From the NCBI GenBank assembly GCA_964605155.1, contig CAZSAK010000035.1:1-15306 (forward strand): DNA of 15,306 bases. The letters run 5' to 3'. Of this stretch, positions 1 through 6,653 are shown one piece after another (position 1 is the first letter of the stretch; each line of letters opens with the position of its first letter). Position numbers and translations under genes: made by a program. Origin of the DNA: CAZSAK01 sp964605155. Its GTDB lineage: Bacteria; Pseudomonadota; Gammaproteobacteria; SZUA-140. Below the pieces are notes generated by a model that searched no databases, was not told where the DNA came from, and saw only the letters and a list, made by a program, of their open reading frames with translations.

Positions 1-55
<55 letters not shown>

Positions 56-115
56 TGAGGCTTACCCTGTAACCCCCTGTGATCTGGGAGCCGGGCGTAT
101 CTGAGTGAGGGCAAA

Positions 116-130
116 TGTTAGCATCTAACA
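116..130. repeat. short inverted repeat upstream of tRNA-Ala
   Basis: Perfect 6-base arms TGTTAG and CTAACA separated by three bases, about 60 bases upstream of the tRNA 5' end. It could be a protein-binding dyad or a small hairpin; no T-run follows, so a terminator is unlikely. A dyad of this size can occur by chance. Confidence 0.3.
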
Positions 131-405
131 GCCATGATGGGCTATACCATTATGCCTATTATTATCCGGGAATTCAGCGGGCAATATATTTAATGGTGTG
201 ATGTCTGTCATGGCCGTTACGAAACATGCAATCGTCTTCTATAGTGACTGTGCCATATTATGAACCGGGCACCGATTTTCTTAGCAGATAGTTGTCGCGA
301 CTACGATATATATAAAACGAATCTGGAGTTCACACTCGATCTGAATACATCGCATTATACTGCTGTCGTACTGTAATGACTCGGGTAGATCAATGCGAAG
401 GTGAT

Positions 406-417
406 GCCTATATAGGC
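406..417. repeat. 12-base perfect palindrome downstream of flgN
   Basis: GCCTATATAGGC reads identically on both strands and lies about 70 bases beyond the flgN stop codon. With no loop it would be a poor hairpin, so a dimeric protein site or chance is more likely than a terminator. Confidence 0.3.
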
Positions 418-486
418 GGCAGGTATATCGCCCATTTAATGCTGGAATGATGCATTGTCCCTGCGTACCGACAGGCCATCGAAAGG

Positions 487-966
487 TCAGGCCTTGGCAA
501 GCGGGTTTGAATAAGTATCGTTTGGCGATTCCCCATTCGGACCATAACGGGGATTATCTCCGTCTTGCTGTCCTTTCAACAGTGACAGGGCAAGTGCAGT
601 ATGACGAGATGATGCATTGATTATGATCCCGTTTACATCGTTTTGACGGTTGCATTCGGAGATGATGTTGATAAGATTTTGCCAGTCCTCGATAAGGGTT
701 TTGCCACATTGCTTGATAAAAGTATTCATACCAAATCTGTTACTCTGGTATCCGGCCTTGTCCAGCTCAGCCCCACGTTGACGATTCAGTGATTCCAATG
801 ACCCGATGATTTGTTGTTTATGTTCTGCGAGCAGTCGTATAGATTCATCGTCATTTGTGCTTAATACCTGATATTCCTTCTGGAGGGCTTCTCTCAGTTG
901 GACCGACAGAGCGATTTCCTCCCTGATCAATTCATGGATGCGCTGTTGGCTTTCGTAGGATGTCAT
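487..966 (-). CDS. flgN: flagellar export chaperone FlgN
   Basis: 159 residues, almost entirely helical in character, as expected for the FlgN family of cytosolic type III export chaperones. FlgN binds the C-terminal helices of FlgK and FlgL and brings them to the export gate. The N-terminal half (about residues 5-70) is rich in heptad-like Leu/Ile spacing with charged residues between, consistent with a coiled-coil antiparallel bundle. The last 25 residues are polar and probably disordered (Gly/Asn/Pro rich). The start ATG at 964-966 lies 17 bases after the flgM stop; no strong Shine-Dalgarno precedes it, so translation may be coupled to flgM. FlgN sequences are poorly conserved, so the name rests on position after flgM as well as on size and helical pattern. 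Confidence 0.85.
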   Translation of the reverse strand: MTSYESQQRIHELIREEIALSVQLREALQKEYQVLSTNDDESIRLLAEHKQQIIGSLESLNRQRGAELDKAGYQSNRFGMNTFIKQCGKTLIEDWQNLINIISECNRQNDVNGIIINASSRHTALALSLLKGQQDGDNPRYGPNGESPNDTYSNPLAKA

Positions 967-983
967 GGCGAGGCCTGGCTATA

Positions 984-1310
984 TCAGGGCTTGGAGTTGA
1001 GTCTGCTTTCAAAACCCAGCATCTTTTCAGAAACCCGGGTTGCATCGATTTCAAAATTGCCGGTGGCAATCGCCCTGCGAATGTCTTCGACCCGCTGGGT
1101 ATCCACGACCGGCGCATCACCTATAGCCGCCTCGATTTTTTGCAGCAACCCGGCGGAATCTGTGAGGCTGATCTTGTCAAGTGTTGAAGAATCACCCGTT
1201 TCCTTTTCGGAAGGGGTGGACTTGTTGTTGTCAGGGATGACATGTAACTTCTTGTCATCCTGTGATTTTGAGAGCTGATTGGTTGTTTGCCCCGTAATCT
1301 CGATCGGCAT
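984..1310 (-). CDS. flgM: anti-sigma-28 factor FlgM
   Basis: 108 residues. FlgM binds sigma-28 (FliA) in the cytoplasm and keeps late flagellar genes off until the finished hook exports FlgM. The N-terminal half (1-45) is polar and low in hydrophobic residues, matching the disordered export region of the family. The C-terminal half carries the sigma-binding signature: DKISLTDSAGLL, then VDTQRVEDIRRAI, a TGNFEID turn, and the final helix ending in KMLGFES. The start is the ATG at 1308-1310 because a perfect GGAGGAG lies nine bases before it; an upstream in-frame TTG would place that ribosome site inside the gene. The gene follows flgA by 61 bases and precedes flgN by 17. I see no good sigma-28 promoter of its own in the flgA-flgM gap. 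Confidence 0.93.
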   Translation of the reverse strand: MPIEITGQTTNQLSKSQDDKKLHVIPDNNKSTPSEKETGDSSTLDKISLTDSAGLLQKIEAAIGDAPVVDTQRVEDIRRAIATGNFEIDATRVSEKMLGFESRLNSKP

Positions 1311-1313
1311 GGT

Positions 1314-1326
1314 TATTGTCTCCTCC
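1314..1326 (-). promoter_or_regulatory. strong ribosome binding site of flgM
   Basis: On the minus strand TTTGGAGGAGACA contains GGAGGAG with a nine-base spacer to the ATG at 1310. It decides the flgM start against the upstream in-frame TTG, and is the strongest ribosome site in the minus-strand cluster. Confidence 0.7.
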
Positions 1327-1371
1327 AAATAGTCATGCTTTTATATATAGTATAAGTGTCTGCGGACCTTT

Positions 1372-2094
1372 TTACATGGCTACGCTGACGACACCTCTTG
1401 AAATGACCTCGCCCTGAATCACGCGCTGCGATGCAAGATTTTGAACTTGAATGATTTGTCCGCTGATCCCGTCGCCTAGCGCCTTGCCTTTCATACGGAC
1501 CTCGAACCCCTTGTTTTTAGCCAAAATGATGACGTTTTCACCTCGTCGTACCAGCTTTTGGGCTTCGATCATAGATGGTCTGATGACGTCCTCCGCCAGA
1601 ATAGGTTGCTTCGGGATCAGGCCGACCGCCTGCTGAGGTTCTATGATATATCCACGGTTCAGTGTCGACAGGTCCCGGCGTGACAGTGCCACATCATCTG
1701 CACTGATCTGCGAACCACGCCTGAGATAGCGTTTTGCAACAAGCACCTTTTCATACACACTGATCTTGACCGGTACATAGAGTTTCCACGGGCTGATACC
1801 ATTACAACTGACTCCGATACTGGTATTACCGAGCATATGTCCACCGGGAGCCTTGTAGGCTTCGAGGGATTGGTCGCAGCGTTGCAAGCGCAAGCGCGGA
1901 TCGATGGTCCCAATTGACACCTCGATGTTATCGCTATCAGCGGCTGTTTGATGTAATACAAATTCCCGGATGGTCTGCTTGATTGATTGAGGGTCCTGGT
2001 ACTCCCGGGCGAGACTTGTCCTGGCCGCTAGTGACAACATGACGGCTGCCATAAAAATGGCAAACGGCAGTGTACGGGACATGGCGTGTTTCAT
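1372..2094 (-). CDS. flgA: flagellar P-ring assembly chaperone FlgA
   Basis: About 240 residues with an N-terminal Sec signal peptide (basic n-region, hydrophobic core, cleavage probable after the SLA at residues 27-29). FlgA is a periplasmic chaperone needed for FlgI to assemble into the P ring. After a helical segment come two cysteines (73 and 97 from this start) spaced as in the family and probably disulfide-bonded. A SAF-type domain begins at LRRGSQISADDV, and the C-terminal beta domain shows the family pattern VRMKGKALGDGISGQIIQVQ and ends in GVVSVAM. No convincing ribosome site precedes any candidate ATG. I chose 2094 because it gives a normal 29-residue signal peptide; ATGs at 2115 (seven residues longer) and 2082 are alternatives. 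It is the first gene of the divergent flgA-flgM-flgN cluster. Confidence 0.93.
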   Translation of the reverse strand: MKHAMSRTLPFAIFMAAVMLSLAARTSLAREYQDPQSIKQTIREFVLHQTAADSDNIEVSIGTIDPRLRLQRCDQSLEAYKAPGGHMLGNTSIGVSCNGISPWKLYVPVKISVYEKVLVAKRYLRRGSQISADDVALSRRDLSTLNRGYIIEPQQAVGLIPKQPILAEDVIRPSMIEAQKLVRRGENVIILAKNKGFEVRMKGKALGDGISGQIIQVQNLASQRVIQGEVISRGVVSVAM

Positions 2095-2201
2095 AACTGT
2101 ATGCTTTATATACATATATTATTACAATCAGGTACTTGTTCAATTCATTGGAAAGACTGGAATATCACCTGTATTCCTTAATCAATTTCCTGCCTGTAAC
2201 T

Positions 2202-2219
2202 ATTCAATAATCGTGCCAT
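2202..2219 (-). promoter_or_regulatory. possible sigma-54 promoter for flgA (imperfect -12)
   Basis: On the minus strand TGGCACG-ATTA-TTGA matches the -24 half of the sigma-54 consensus exactly and three of four bases of TTGC at -12; the normally invariant C of GC is A here. It would start a transcript about 75-80 bases before the flgA ATG. The perfect -24 half and the orientation favour function; the -12 defect argues against it. Confidence 0.35.
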
Positions 2220-2531
2220 TTATCAAACGATTATTGAAAAGATCTCATATACACGATATGAAGATGACTTTGTTGAAATCATCAATGTAGAAAAGGTACT
2301 TGCGAATATCGTCAACACTTCAATCGAATTGCCTGGATATATGATTGCCTTCAGCACTTTCATGGCCTTAACGGACAGATTTATTCCTAAGCATCTCGCA
2401 ATCCGGTGGATAAATATTTCCGGGTGATTCGGAATCCCTCTCCGGTGTGGTGGACGAGTTCGATACTCTCAAGCTCCGTGACAGTATTGTCTACCGGTTG
2501 AAACCCTCGAACGGTGTATAGGGTGACAATC

Positions 2532-2552
2532 AAGGAGGATGTAATCCACCTT
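2532..2552. promoter_or_regulatory. imperfect dyad, candidate activator site upstream of flgB
   Basis: AAGGAGGAT-GTA-ATCCACCTT: eight of nine arm positions pair, with an A/A mismatch in the middle. No T-run follows on either strand, so it is not an obvious terminator. Its centre lies about 140 bases upstream of the start expected from the sigma-54 promoter, the usual distance for binding sites of sigma-54 activators such as the FleQ/FlrC class. The assignment is positional inference only. Confidence 0.35.
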
Positions 2553-2657
2553 CCTCACAACAAATCTTGCCTGCGGACGGAAAACACTTGCCGTACAATC
2601 ACATTGCGTTGTGCAACCATAGATCATAACTAATTGAATATACTATTATAAATTCAT

Positions 2658-2673
2658 TGGCATAGGCTTTGCT
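2658..2673 (+). promoter_or_regulatory. sigma-54 promoter of the flgB operon
   Basis: TGGCAT-AGGCT-TTGCT: GG at 2659-2660 and GC at 2671-2672 with exactly ten bases between, matching the TGGCAC-N5-TTGCW consensus at all but one base. The start would fall near 2684, leaving a leader of about 25 bases before the flgB ATG. Sigma-54 control of rod and hook operons is known in Pseudomonas and Vibrio; an enhancer-binding activator would be required. Confidence 0.8.
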
Positions 2674-2709
2674 ATATGACAGGCAAGGTTCATAGTCTGG
2701 AGTTCGCAA

Positions 2710-3105
2710 ATGCCACTGAGTTTGAATGACGTGTTGGATTTACCATCAAAGGCGCTGCAATTACGTGCACGTCGTGCCGAGGTGCTGGCATCGAACATGG
2801 CAAATGCCGATACGCCGAAATATAAAACCCGGGATATTGATTTTGCCGCCGTACTCAACAACACACAGAACTCCGGTTCCCGTTTAATCACCACCAACCA
2901 GAATCACATCAAATCAATCACAACAGATCCATCCAAGGCCGAGCTGATGTACCGCGTGCCATACCAGCGATCACTGGATGGGAACACAGTCGAGACGGAA
3001 GTCGAACAGGCCCAGTTTGCCGACAACGCGGTGCAGTACCAGGCCGCTTTTACCCTGTTAAACGGGCGTATCAAGAGCCTGTTGACAGCCATCAAGGGAG
3101 AATAA
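2710..3105 (+). CDS. flgB: flagellar proximal rod protein FlgB
   Basis: 131 residues, the usual FlgB length. FlgB is the most proximal of the rod subunits that join the MS ring to the distal rod, and is exported by the flagellar type III apparatus without a cleaved signal. The N-terminal rod motif is clear: ALQLRARRAEVLASNMANAD followed by TPKYKTRDIDF (residues 16-46). The C-terminal helix QYQAAFTLLNGRIKSLLTAIKGE is the D0-type segment that packs against the N-terminal helix. TGGAG lies seven bases before the ATG. It is the first gene of the plus-strand operon, about 25 bases after the expected sigma-54 start. Its TAA stop overlaps the flgC ATG by one base. Confidence 0.97.
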   Translation: MPLSLNDVLDLPSKALQLRARRAEVLASNMANADTPKYKTRDIDFAAVLNNTQNSGSRLITTNQNHIKSITTDPSKAELMYRVPYQRSLDGNTVETEVEQAQFADNAVQYQAAFTLLNGRIKSLLTAIKGE

Positions 3106-3515
3106 TGATGCCGCTTTTCAATGTCTTTGATATTTCAGGATCGGCGATGAGTGCCCAGAGTATCCGACTGAATACGACGGCAAGTAATCTTGCAAACGCA
3201 GAAAATATCAGCAGCAGACCTGATCAGGTATATCGCCCACGTCAGCCGGTATTCGCAACCATCATGGATAACTTCAGTGGCAATGTAGAAGGCGTAAAGG
3301 TCACAAATATTATCGAGAGTAATGCACCGCCCCGCAAGGAATACGCACCGAACAATCCGCTTGCTGACGAACAAGGCTATGTCTATCTGCCGAATGTAAA
3401 CACTATTGAGGAGATGGCCAACATGATTTCAGCATCGCGATCGTATCAGAATAATGTGCAGATCATGAATACCACCAAACAGATGTTGATGACAACGTTG
3501 AGGTTGGGTCAGTAA
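3105..3515 (+). CDS. flgC: flagellar proximal rod protein FlgC
   Basis: 136 residues, close to the usual FlgC size. It polymerises with FlgB and FlgF as proximal rod. The start reads MMPLFNVFDISGSAMSAQSIRL, then the rod signature NTTASNLANAE (about residues 24-34). The C-terminal helix NTIEEMANMISASRSYQNNVQIMNTTKQMLM is the family's terminal helix. The flgB stop and this start share a base (TAATG), with AAGGGAG at 3094-3100 as ribosome site, so translation is probably coupled. A second ATG at 3108 would give the more usual MPLF start and cannot be excluded. Confidence 0.97.
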   Translation: MMPLFNVFDISGSAMSAQSIRLNTTASNLANAENISSRPDQVYRPRQPVFATIMDNFSGNVEGVKVTNIIESNAPPRKEYAPNNPLADEQGYVYLPNVNTIEEMANMISASRSYQNNVQIMNTTKQMLMTTLRLGQ

Positions 3516-3543
3516 TGACATTAGTGAAATTTTTGGAGAATGA

Positions 3544-4212
3544 ATGATGACAACAATTGATACCAGTTTGCTGGAAAGCCTTAAACTCTCGCAAAAGCCC
3601 GAGGGTAAAAAGGACAAGATCGGGCAGGATGAATTCCTCAAATTGATGACGACACAGCTGAGTAACCAGGATCCCCTGAAACCCATGGAAAGTGGTGAGT
3701 TTTTCAGTCAGATCGCACAGTTCAGTTCGGTATCGGGTATCCAGGAACTCCAGAAATCATTTGAACAGGTAGCCTCAGCAATGATGTCCAATCAGGCATT
3801 ACAAGCGTCGGCAATGGTCGGACGTACGGTATTGATACCCGCCTCGGAAGCGGAATTGAAGGATGGCGGTAAAATCAATGGAACAGTCGAGTTGACGTCC
3901 AGTACTCCTGGCCTTGCGGTCGGTATATATGACACGGCTGGCCAACTGGTGAGACAGATATCCATGGGTCCCCAGTCAAGCGGAAGCGTTGAATTCAATT
4001 GGGACGGTTTGACCGATGACGGTGAACCGGCTCCGGCGGGTAAATATCAGATACAGGCCATTACCCAGGTTGATGGTGAGCCAACTGCTGCCGAGACTTT
4101 TATTGCGGCAAAGGTTGACAGCGTCGTCATGGAGAAGTTCGGACAGGATGTCACCCTCAATCTCGGCGCCATGGGGCAGTGGGGATTGTCCGATGTTAAA
4201 CAAATTCTGTAA
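3544..4212 (+). CDS. flgD: flagellar hook cap / assembly protein FlgD
   Basis: 222 residues, the normal length. FlgD sits at the tip of the growing hook and promotes FlgE insertion; it leaves when the hook is finished. The conserved N-terminal block GQDEFLKLMTTQLSNQDPLK plus the following PMESGEFFSQIAQFSSVSGIQEL lies at residues 27-69. The C-terminal part has the tudor/Ig-like hook-cap domain with the hallmark FNWDGLTDDGEPAPAGKYQI (151-170). GGAG lies about five bases before the ATG; ATG 3547 is an equivalent start. A 28-base gap separates it from flgC, and flgE follows 24 bases downstream. Confidence 0.96.
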   Translation: MMTTIDTSLLESLKLSQKPEGKKDKIGQDEFLKLMTTQLSNQDPLKPMESGEFFSQIAQFSSVSGIQELQKSFEQVASAMMSNQALQASAMVGRTVLIPASEAELKDGGKINGTVELTSSTPGLAVGIYDTAGQLVRQISMGPQSSGSVEFNWDGLTDDGEPAPAGKYQIQAITQVDGEPTAAETFIAAKVDSVVMEKFGQDVTLNLGAMGQWGLSDVKQIL

Positions 4213-4236
4213 GGCGGATTCAAGAGGAGAATAGTC

Positions 4237-5847
4237 ATGCCATTTCGTATTGCACTTAGCGGACTCAACGCCGCATCATCGGAGCTGCGGGTTATAGGTA
4301 ACAACGTGGCAAACGCAAGTACTACCGGTTTCAAGAAGTCACGCACCGAGTTTTCGGATATATTTGCTACTGCAAACCTTGGCGCATCTTCAAATGCCAT
4401 TGGTAGCGGTGTCGCGATATCCGCAATCGCACAACAGTTTTCCCAGGGGAACATCTCATTTACCGATAACAACCTCGATCTGGCGATCAGTGGTCAGGGT
4501 TTTTTCCGTCTTAATGACAACGGCGTAACCGTATATTCACGCTCCGGTAATTTCGGAGTGGATAATTCGGGTTATATCGTCAACCCAAGCAACCAGCGTC
4601 TGACCGGCTATCTGGCGGACCCCAGCGGTACCATTACAGGAGCCGTTGGAGATATCCAGCTTGATACATCCGATATCGCGCCCCAGGAAACAACCGATAT
4701 ATCGTATGGGCTCAACCTTAATGCTTCTGCCTCGGTTCCTGCGGCACCGATCTCGACCTCGTCAATCACGCTGGGTAGTGCCGGTGCAAATCCTGATCTG
4801 GATACCACAGCATCACCGGTATCGGTCGCCATTCCGCAATTGGTGGATGGTTATGGACAAGCCGTGACAACCGGTGCGTTGCAGTTTACCAATACTGGTC
4901 CCAATACATGGGATGTCACCATGACAGGAACCAGCGGTACCTCTACGACTGCATCGATGACGATCGGCTCGACAAACACGATCACTCTGGACTGGGATCC
5001 GGACGGTGCAGGTGCGCAAACCGCATTACCCGTTACCATTGATGTATCGACGGTTACCGAGAATACCGGCGGCGGTAATGATGTCACTGCGTCGGCCACC
5101 GGAAACCTGCAAGGTGCGTTTGATCTCGCAGATGCATCAACATACAACAATTCCACCTCATTGACGATCTTTGATTCACTGGGCGCCTCGCATCTTGCGA
5201 CAACGTATTACCGCAAGACGGGAAATCCCAATGAATGGGAAACCTATCTGTATATAGACGGTAACCAGATTCCAGGTGCGCAGGCCAATGGATCCGACCT
5301 GCTGCAGTATTCACCGTCAGGCACGCTATCTTCCATCAATGGTGTGGCAGTTCCTCCAAGTTCGATTACCTCGGGCACATTCAGTCCCGGGGGCGGCGCG
5401 GCTGATATGACACTTACGATGGATTATTCAAATGCAAGCCAGTTCGGTGGTGGCTTCAACGTGAATTCATTGGTGCAGGATGGATTTGCAACAGGCCGCC
5501 TCAGTGGGATCGACATCGACAGCAGTGGTGTCGTCCTCGCACGGTTTACCAACGGACAATCTCGTACCCTGGCGCAGGTAGTGTTGGCAAACTTCAGCAA
5601 TTCCCAGGGTCTGACCCAGCTCGGAGATTCGAACTGGGCGGAGAGTTTTGAGTCTGGCGCGGCACTCGTCGGGGCACCTGGTTCATCGAGCCTGGGGCTG
5701 CTTGAATCCGGTGCACTGGAAGGTTCCAACGTCGATCTGACCGAACAACTCGTAGGGATGATCACGGCTCAGCGTAATTTCCAGGCCAATGCCCAGGTTA
5801 TCAAGACGGCCGATACGATTACCCAGGCGATTATCAATATCAGATAA
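4237..5847 (+). CDS. flgE: flagellar hook protein FlgE, enlarged
   Basis: 536 residues, clearly longer than the about 400 of enterobacterial FlgE. It forms the curved universal joint outside the cell. The N-terminal rod/hook motif ALSGLNAASSELRVIGNNVA runs into NASTTGFKKSRTEFSDIF (6-43), followed by the D1 region DLAISGQGFFRL (81-92). The central hook domain TSLTIFDSLGASHLATTYYR lies at 307-326, and the C-terminal helix SGALEGSNVDLTEQLVGMIT at 491-510 continues to the end. Extra residues, about 171-290, lie just before the central domain and seem to be a diverged copy of it (VSVAIPQLVDGYGQAVTTGA, then a TWDV strand, compared with the EWET strand). The start is well supported by AGAGGAGA about nine bases upstream. 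Enlarged FlgE occurs in other proteobacteria, so function should be normal. Confidence 0.96.
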   Translation: MPFRIALSGLNAASSELRVIGNNVANASTTGFKKSRTEFSDIFATANLGASSNAIGSGVAISAIAQQFSQGNISFTDNNLDLAISGQGFFRLNDNGVTVYSRSGNFGVDNSGYIVNPSNQRLTGYLADPSGTITGAVGDIQLDTSDIAPQETTDISYGLNLNASASVPAAPISTSSITLGSAGANPDLDTTASPVSVAIPQLVDGYGQAVTTGALQFTNTGPNTWDVTMTGTSGTSTTASMTIGSTNTITLDWDPDGAGAQTALPVTIDVSTVTENTGGGNDVTASATGNLQGAFDLADASTYNNSTSLTIFDSLGASHLATTYYRKTGNPNEWETYLYIDGNQIPGAQANGSDLLQYSPSGTLSSINGVAVPPSSITSGTFSPGGGAADMTLTMDYSNASQFGGGFNVNSLVQDGFATGRLSGIDIDSSGVVLARFTNGQSRTLAQVVLANFSNSQGLTQLGDSNWAESFESGAALVGAPGSSSLGLLESGALEGSNVDLTEQLVGMITAQRNFQANAQVIKTADTITQAIINIR

Positions 5848-5897
5848 CAGTAGATGTGGAATCAAGGTTGAAGACAGCAGACAAATGGTAAACCGTA

Positions 5898-6635
5898 ATG
5901 GATGACATGTTGTATATCGCGACCGCGGCAGCTCAGCAGGCCATGCTGGCCCAGGCCGTGAACGCCAATAATCTTGCCAATGTCAGTACCACCGGATTCA
6001 AGGCGGATCTGCTGGCTTTTCAGGCACTGCCGCTTGATGATCAGGGAATATCAGGACGCGTCTACTCCACGGTGGATGAAAGCGGTGTTGATCTGACACC
6101 GGGTCCTGTAACGACCACAGGCCAGCAACTGGATGTCGCCGTCAGCGGTGAAGGATGGCTTGCTGTCCAGTCAAGTGACGGTACCGAGGCCTACACCCGT
6201 TCAGGTAGTCTGCGTCTTACATCATCGGGGACGCTCATCAATGCTAGCGGCTGGCCTGTGCTGGGTAACGGCGGGCCGATTGCGATCCCACCGGCTGAAA
6301 AGATCGAGATTGGCGATGACGGCACAATCTCCATACGTCCAGAAGGCCAGACGCCGTCGGCAATGGTGGTAGTTGACAGGATAAAGTTGGTAAACCCCGA
6401 TCAAAGCCAACTGGTAAAGGGTGAAGATGGTCTCATGCGTTTGCAGGATGAATCAATCGCAGCGCCGGATGTGGGCGTTCGACTGCTATCGGGCGCACTG
6501 GAAATGAGTAATGTCAATGCCGTGGATGCAATGGTCAATATGATTGCGCTGTCACGGCAGTTCGAGGCCGAGGTGAAGCTGATGAAGCTCGCTGAGGAAA
6601 ATGATACTTCTTCCACTGAACTAATGACGATCTAG
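5898..6635 (+). CDS. flgF: flagellar proximal rod protein FlgF
   Basis: 245 residues, the normal FlgF size. It belongs to the proximal rod and resembles FlgG and FlgE. It opens MDDMLYIATAAAQQAMLAQ, close to the family start, followed by the rod motif VNANNLANVSTTGFKADL (about 22-39). The middle has the D1 motif LDVAVSGEGWLAVQSSDGTE and YTRSGSLRLTSSGTL. The C-terminus SGALEMSNVNAVDAMVNMIA plus LSRQFEAEVKLMKLAEEND is the conserved terminal helix. A 50-base gap follows flgE, the second largest inside flgB-J; no strong ribosome site is visible (GGTAA about five bases before the ATG is weak). I see no sigma-54 or sigma-28 element in the gap, so it is probably part of the same transcript. Confidence 0.96.
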   Translation: MDDMLYIATAAAQQAMLAQAVNANNLANVSTTGFKADLLAFQALPLDDQGISGRVYSTVDESGVDLTPGPVTTTGQQLDVAVSGEGWLAVQSSDGTEAYTRSGSLRLTSSGTLINASGWPVLGNGGPIAIPPAEKIEIGDDGTISIRPEGQTPSAMVVVDRIKLVNPDQSQLVKGEDGLMRLQDESIAAPDVGVRLLSGALEMSNVNAVDAMVNMIALSRQFEAEVKLMKLAEENDTSSTELMTI

Positions 6636-6653
6636 TCTTAGAGGAGCTAAAAA

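Larger units (their letters stand above)
56..486. other. gene-free spacer between tRNA-Ala and flgN
   Basis: About 430 bases with no convincing open reading frame on either strand. It must contain the promoter of the minus-strand tRNA gene and the 3' end of the flgAMN transcript, but I see neither a clear -35/-10 pair nor a GC-rich hairpin followed by a T-run. Two small dyads are visible: TGTTAG-CAT-CTAACA at 116-130 and the perfect 12-base palindrome GCCTATATAGGC at 406-417. Base composition is more AT-rich than in the flanking genes. Confidence 0.6.
2095..2709. other. divergent flgA/flgB control region
   Basis: About 600 bases between the divergent flgA and flgB genes with no credible gene. 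Short open frames exist but lack codon character or recognisable protein content. The right edge holds a strong sigma-54 promoter for flgB (2658-2673). An imperfect 21-base dyad sits at 2532-2552 and a second, looser one at about 2492-2516. On the left a sigma-54-like element faces flgA (2202-2219). The length is generous for two promoters and leaves room for activator sites. Confidence 0.6.

Noticed and set aside
898..1278. Plus-strand 126-codon open frame across flgN/flgM
   Set aside because: It is antisense to two well-supported genes, has no ribosome site and shows no recognisable protein content.
2039..2290. Plus-strand 83-codon frame overlapping the flgA start
   Set aside because: It begins inside flgA, is antisense to its signal peptide, and its second half is AT-rich intergenic sequence with no family resemblance.
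2532..2544. AAGGAGG followed by ATG TAA, a start-stop element in the flgA-flgB gap
   Set aside because: The spacer is zero and the frame closes at once. The bases are better explained as one arm of the dyad at 2532-2552.
420..3239. Exact 15-base match CAGGTATATCGCCCA at 420-434 and inside flgC at 3225-3239
   Set aside because: The match does not extend on either side and the left copy is not in a frame resembling FlgC. One such match in 15 kb is only mildly unexpected, so I treat it as chance.
4608..5314. Several antisense frames of 70-100 codons within flgE
   Set aside because: They are mirror frames of a repetitive Thr/Ser/Gly-rich coding sequence and have no independent support.
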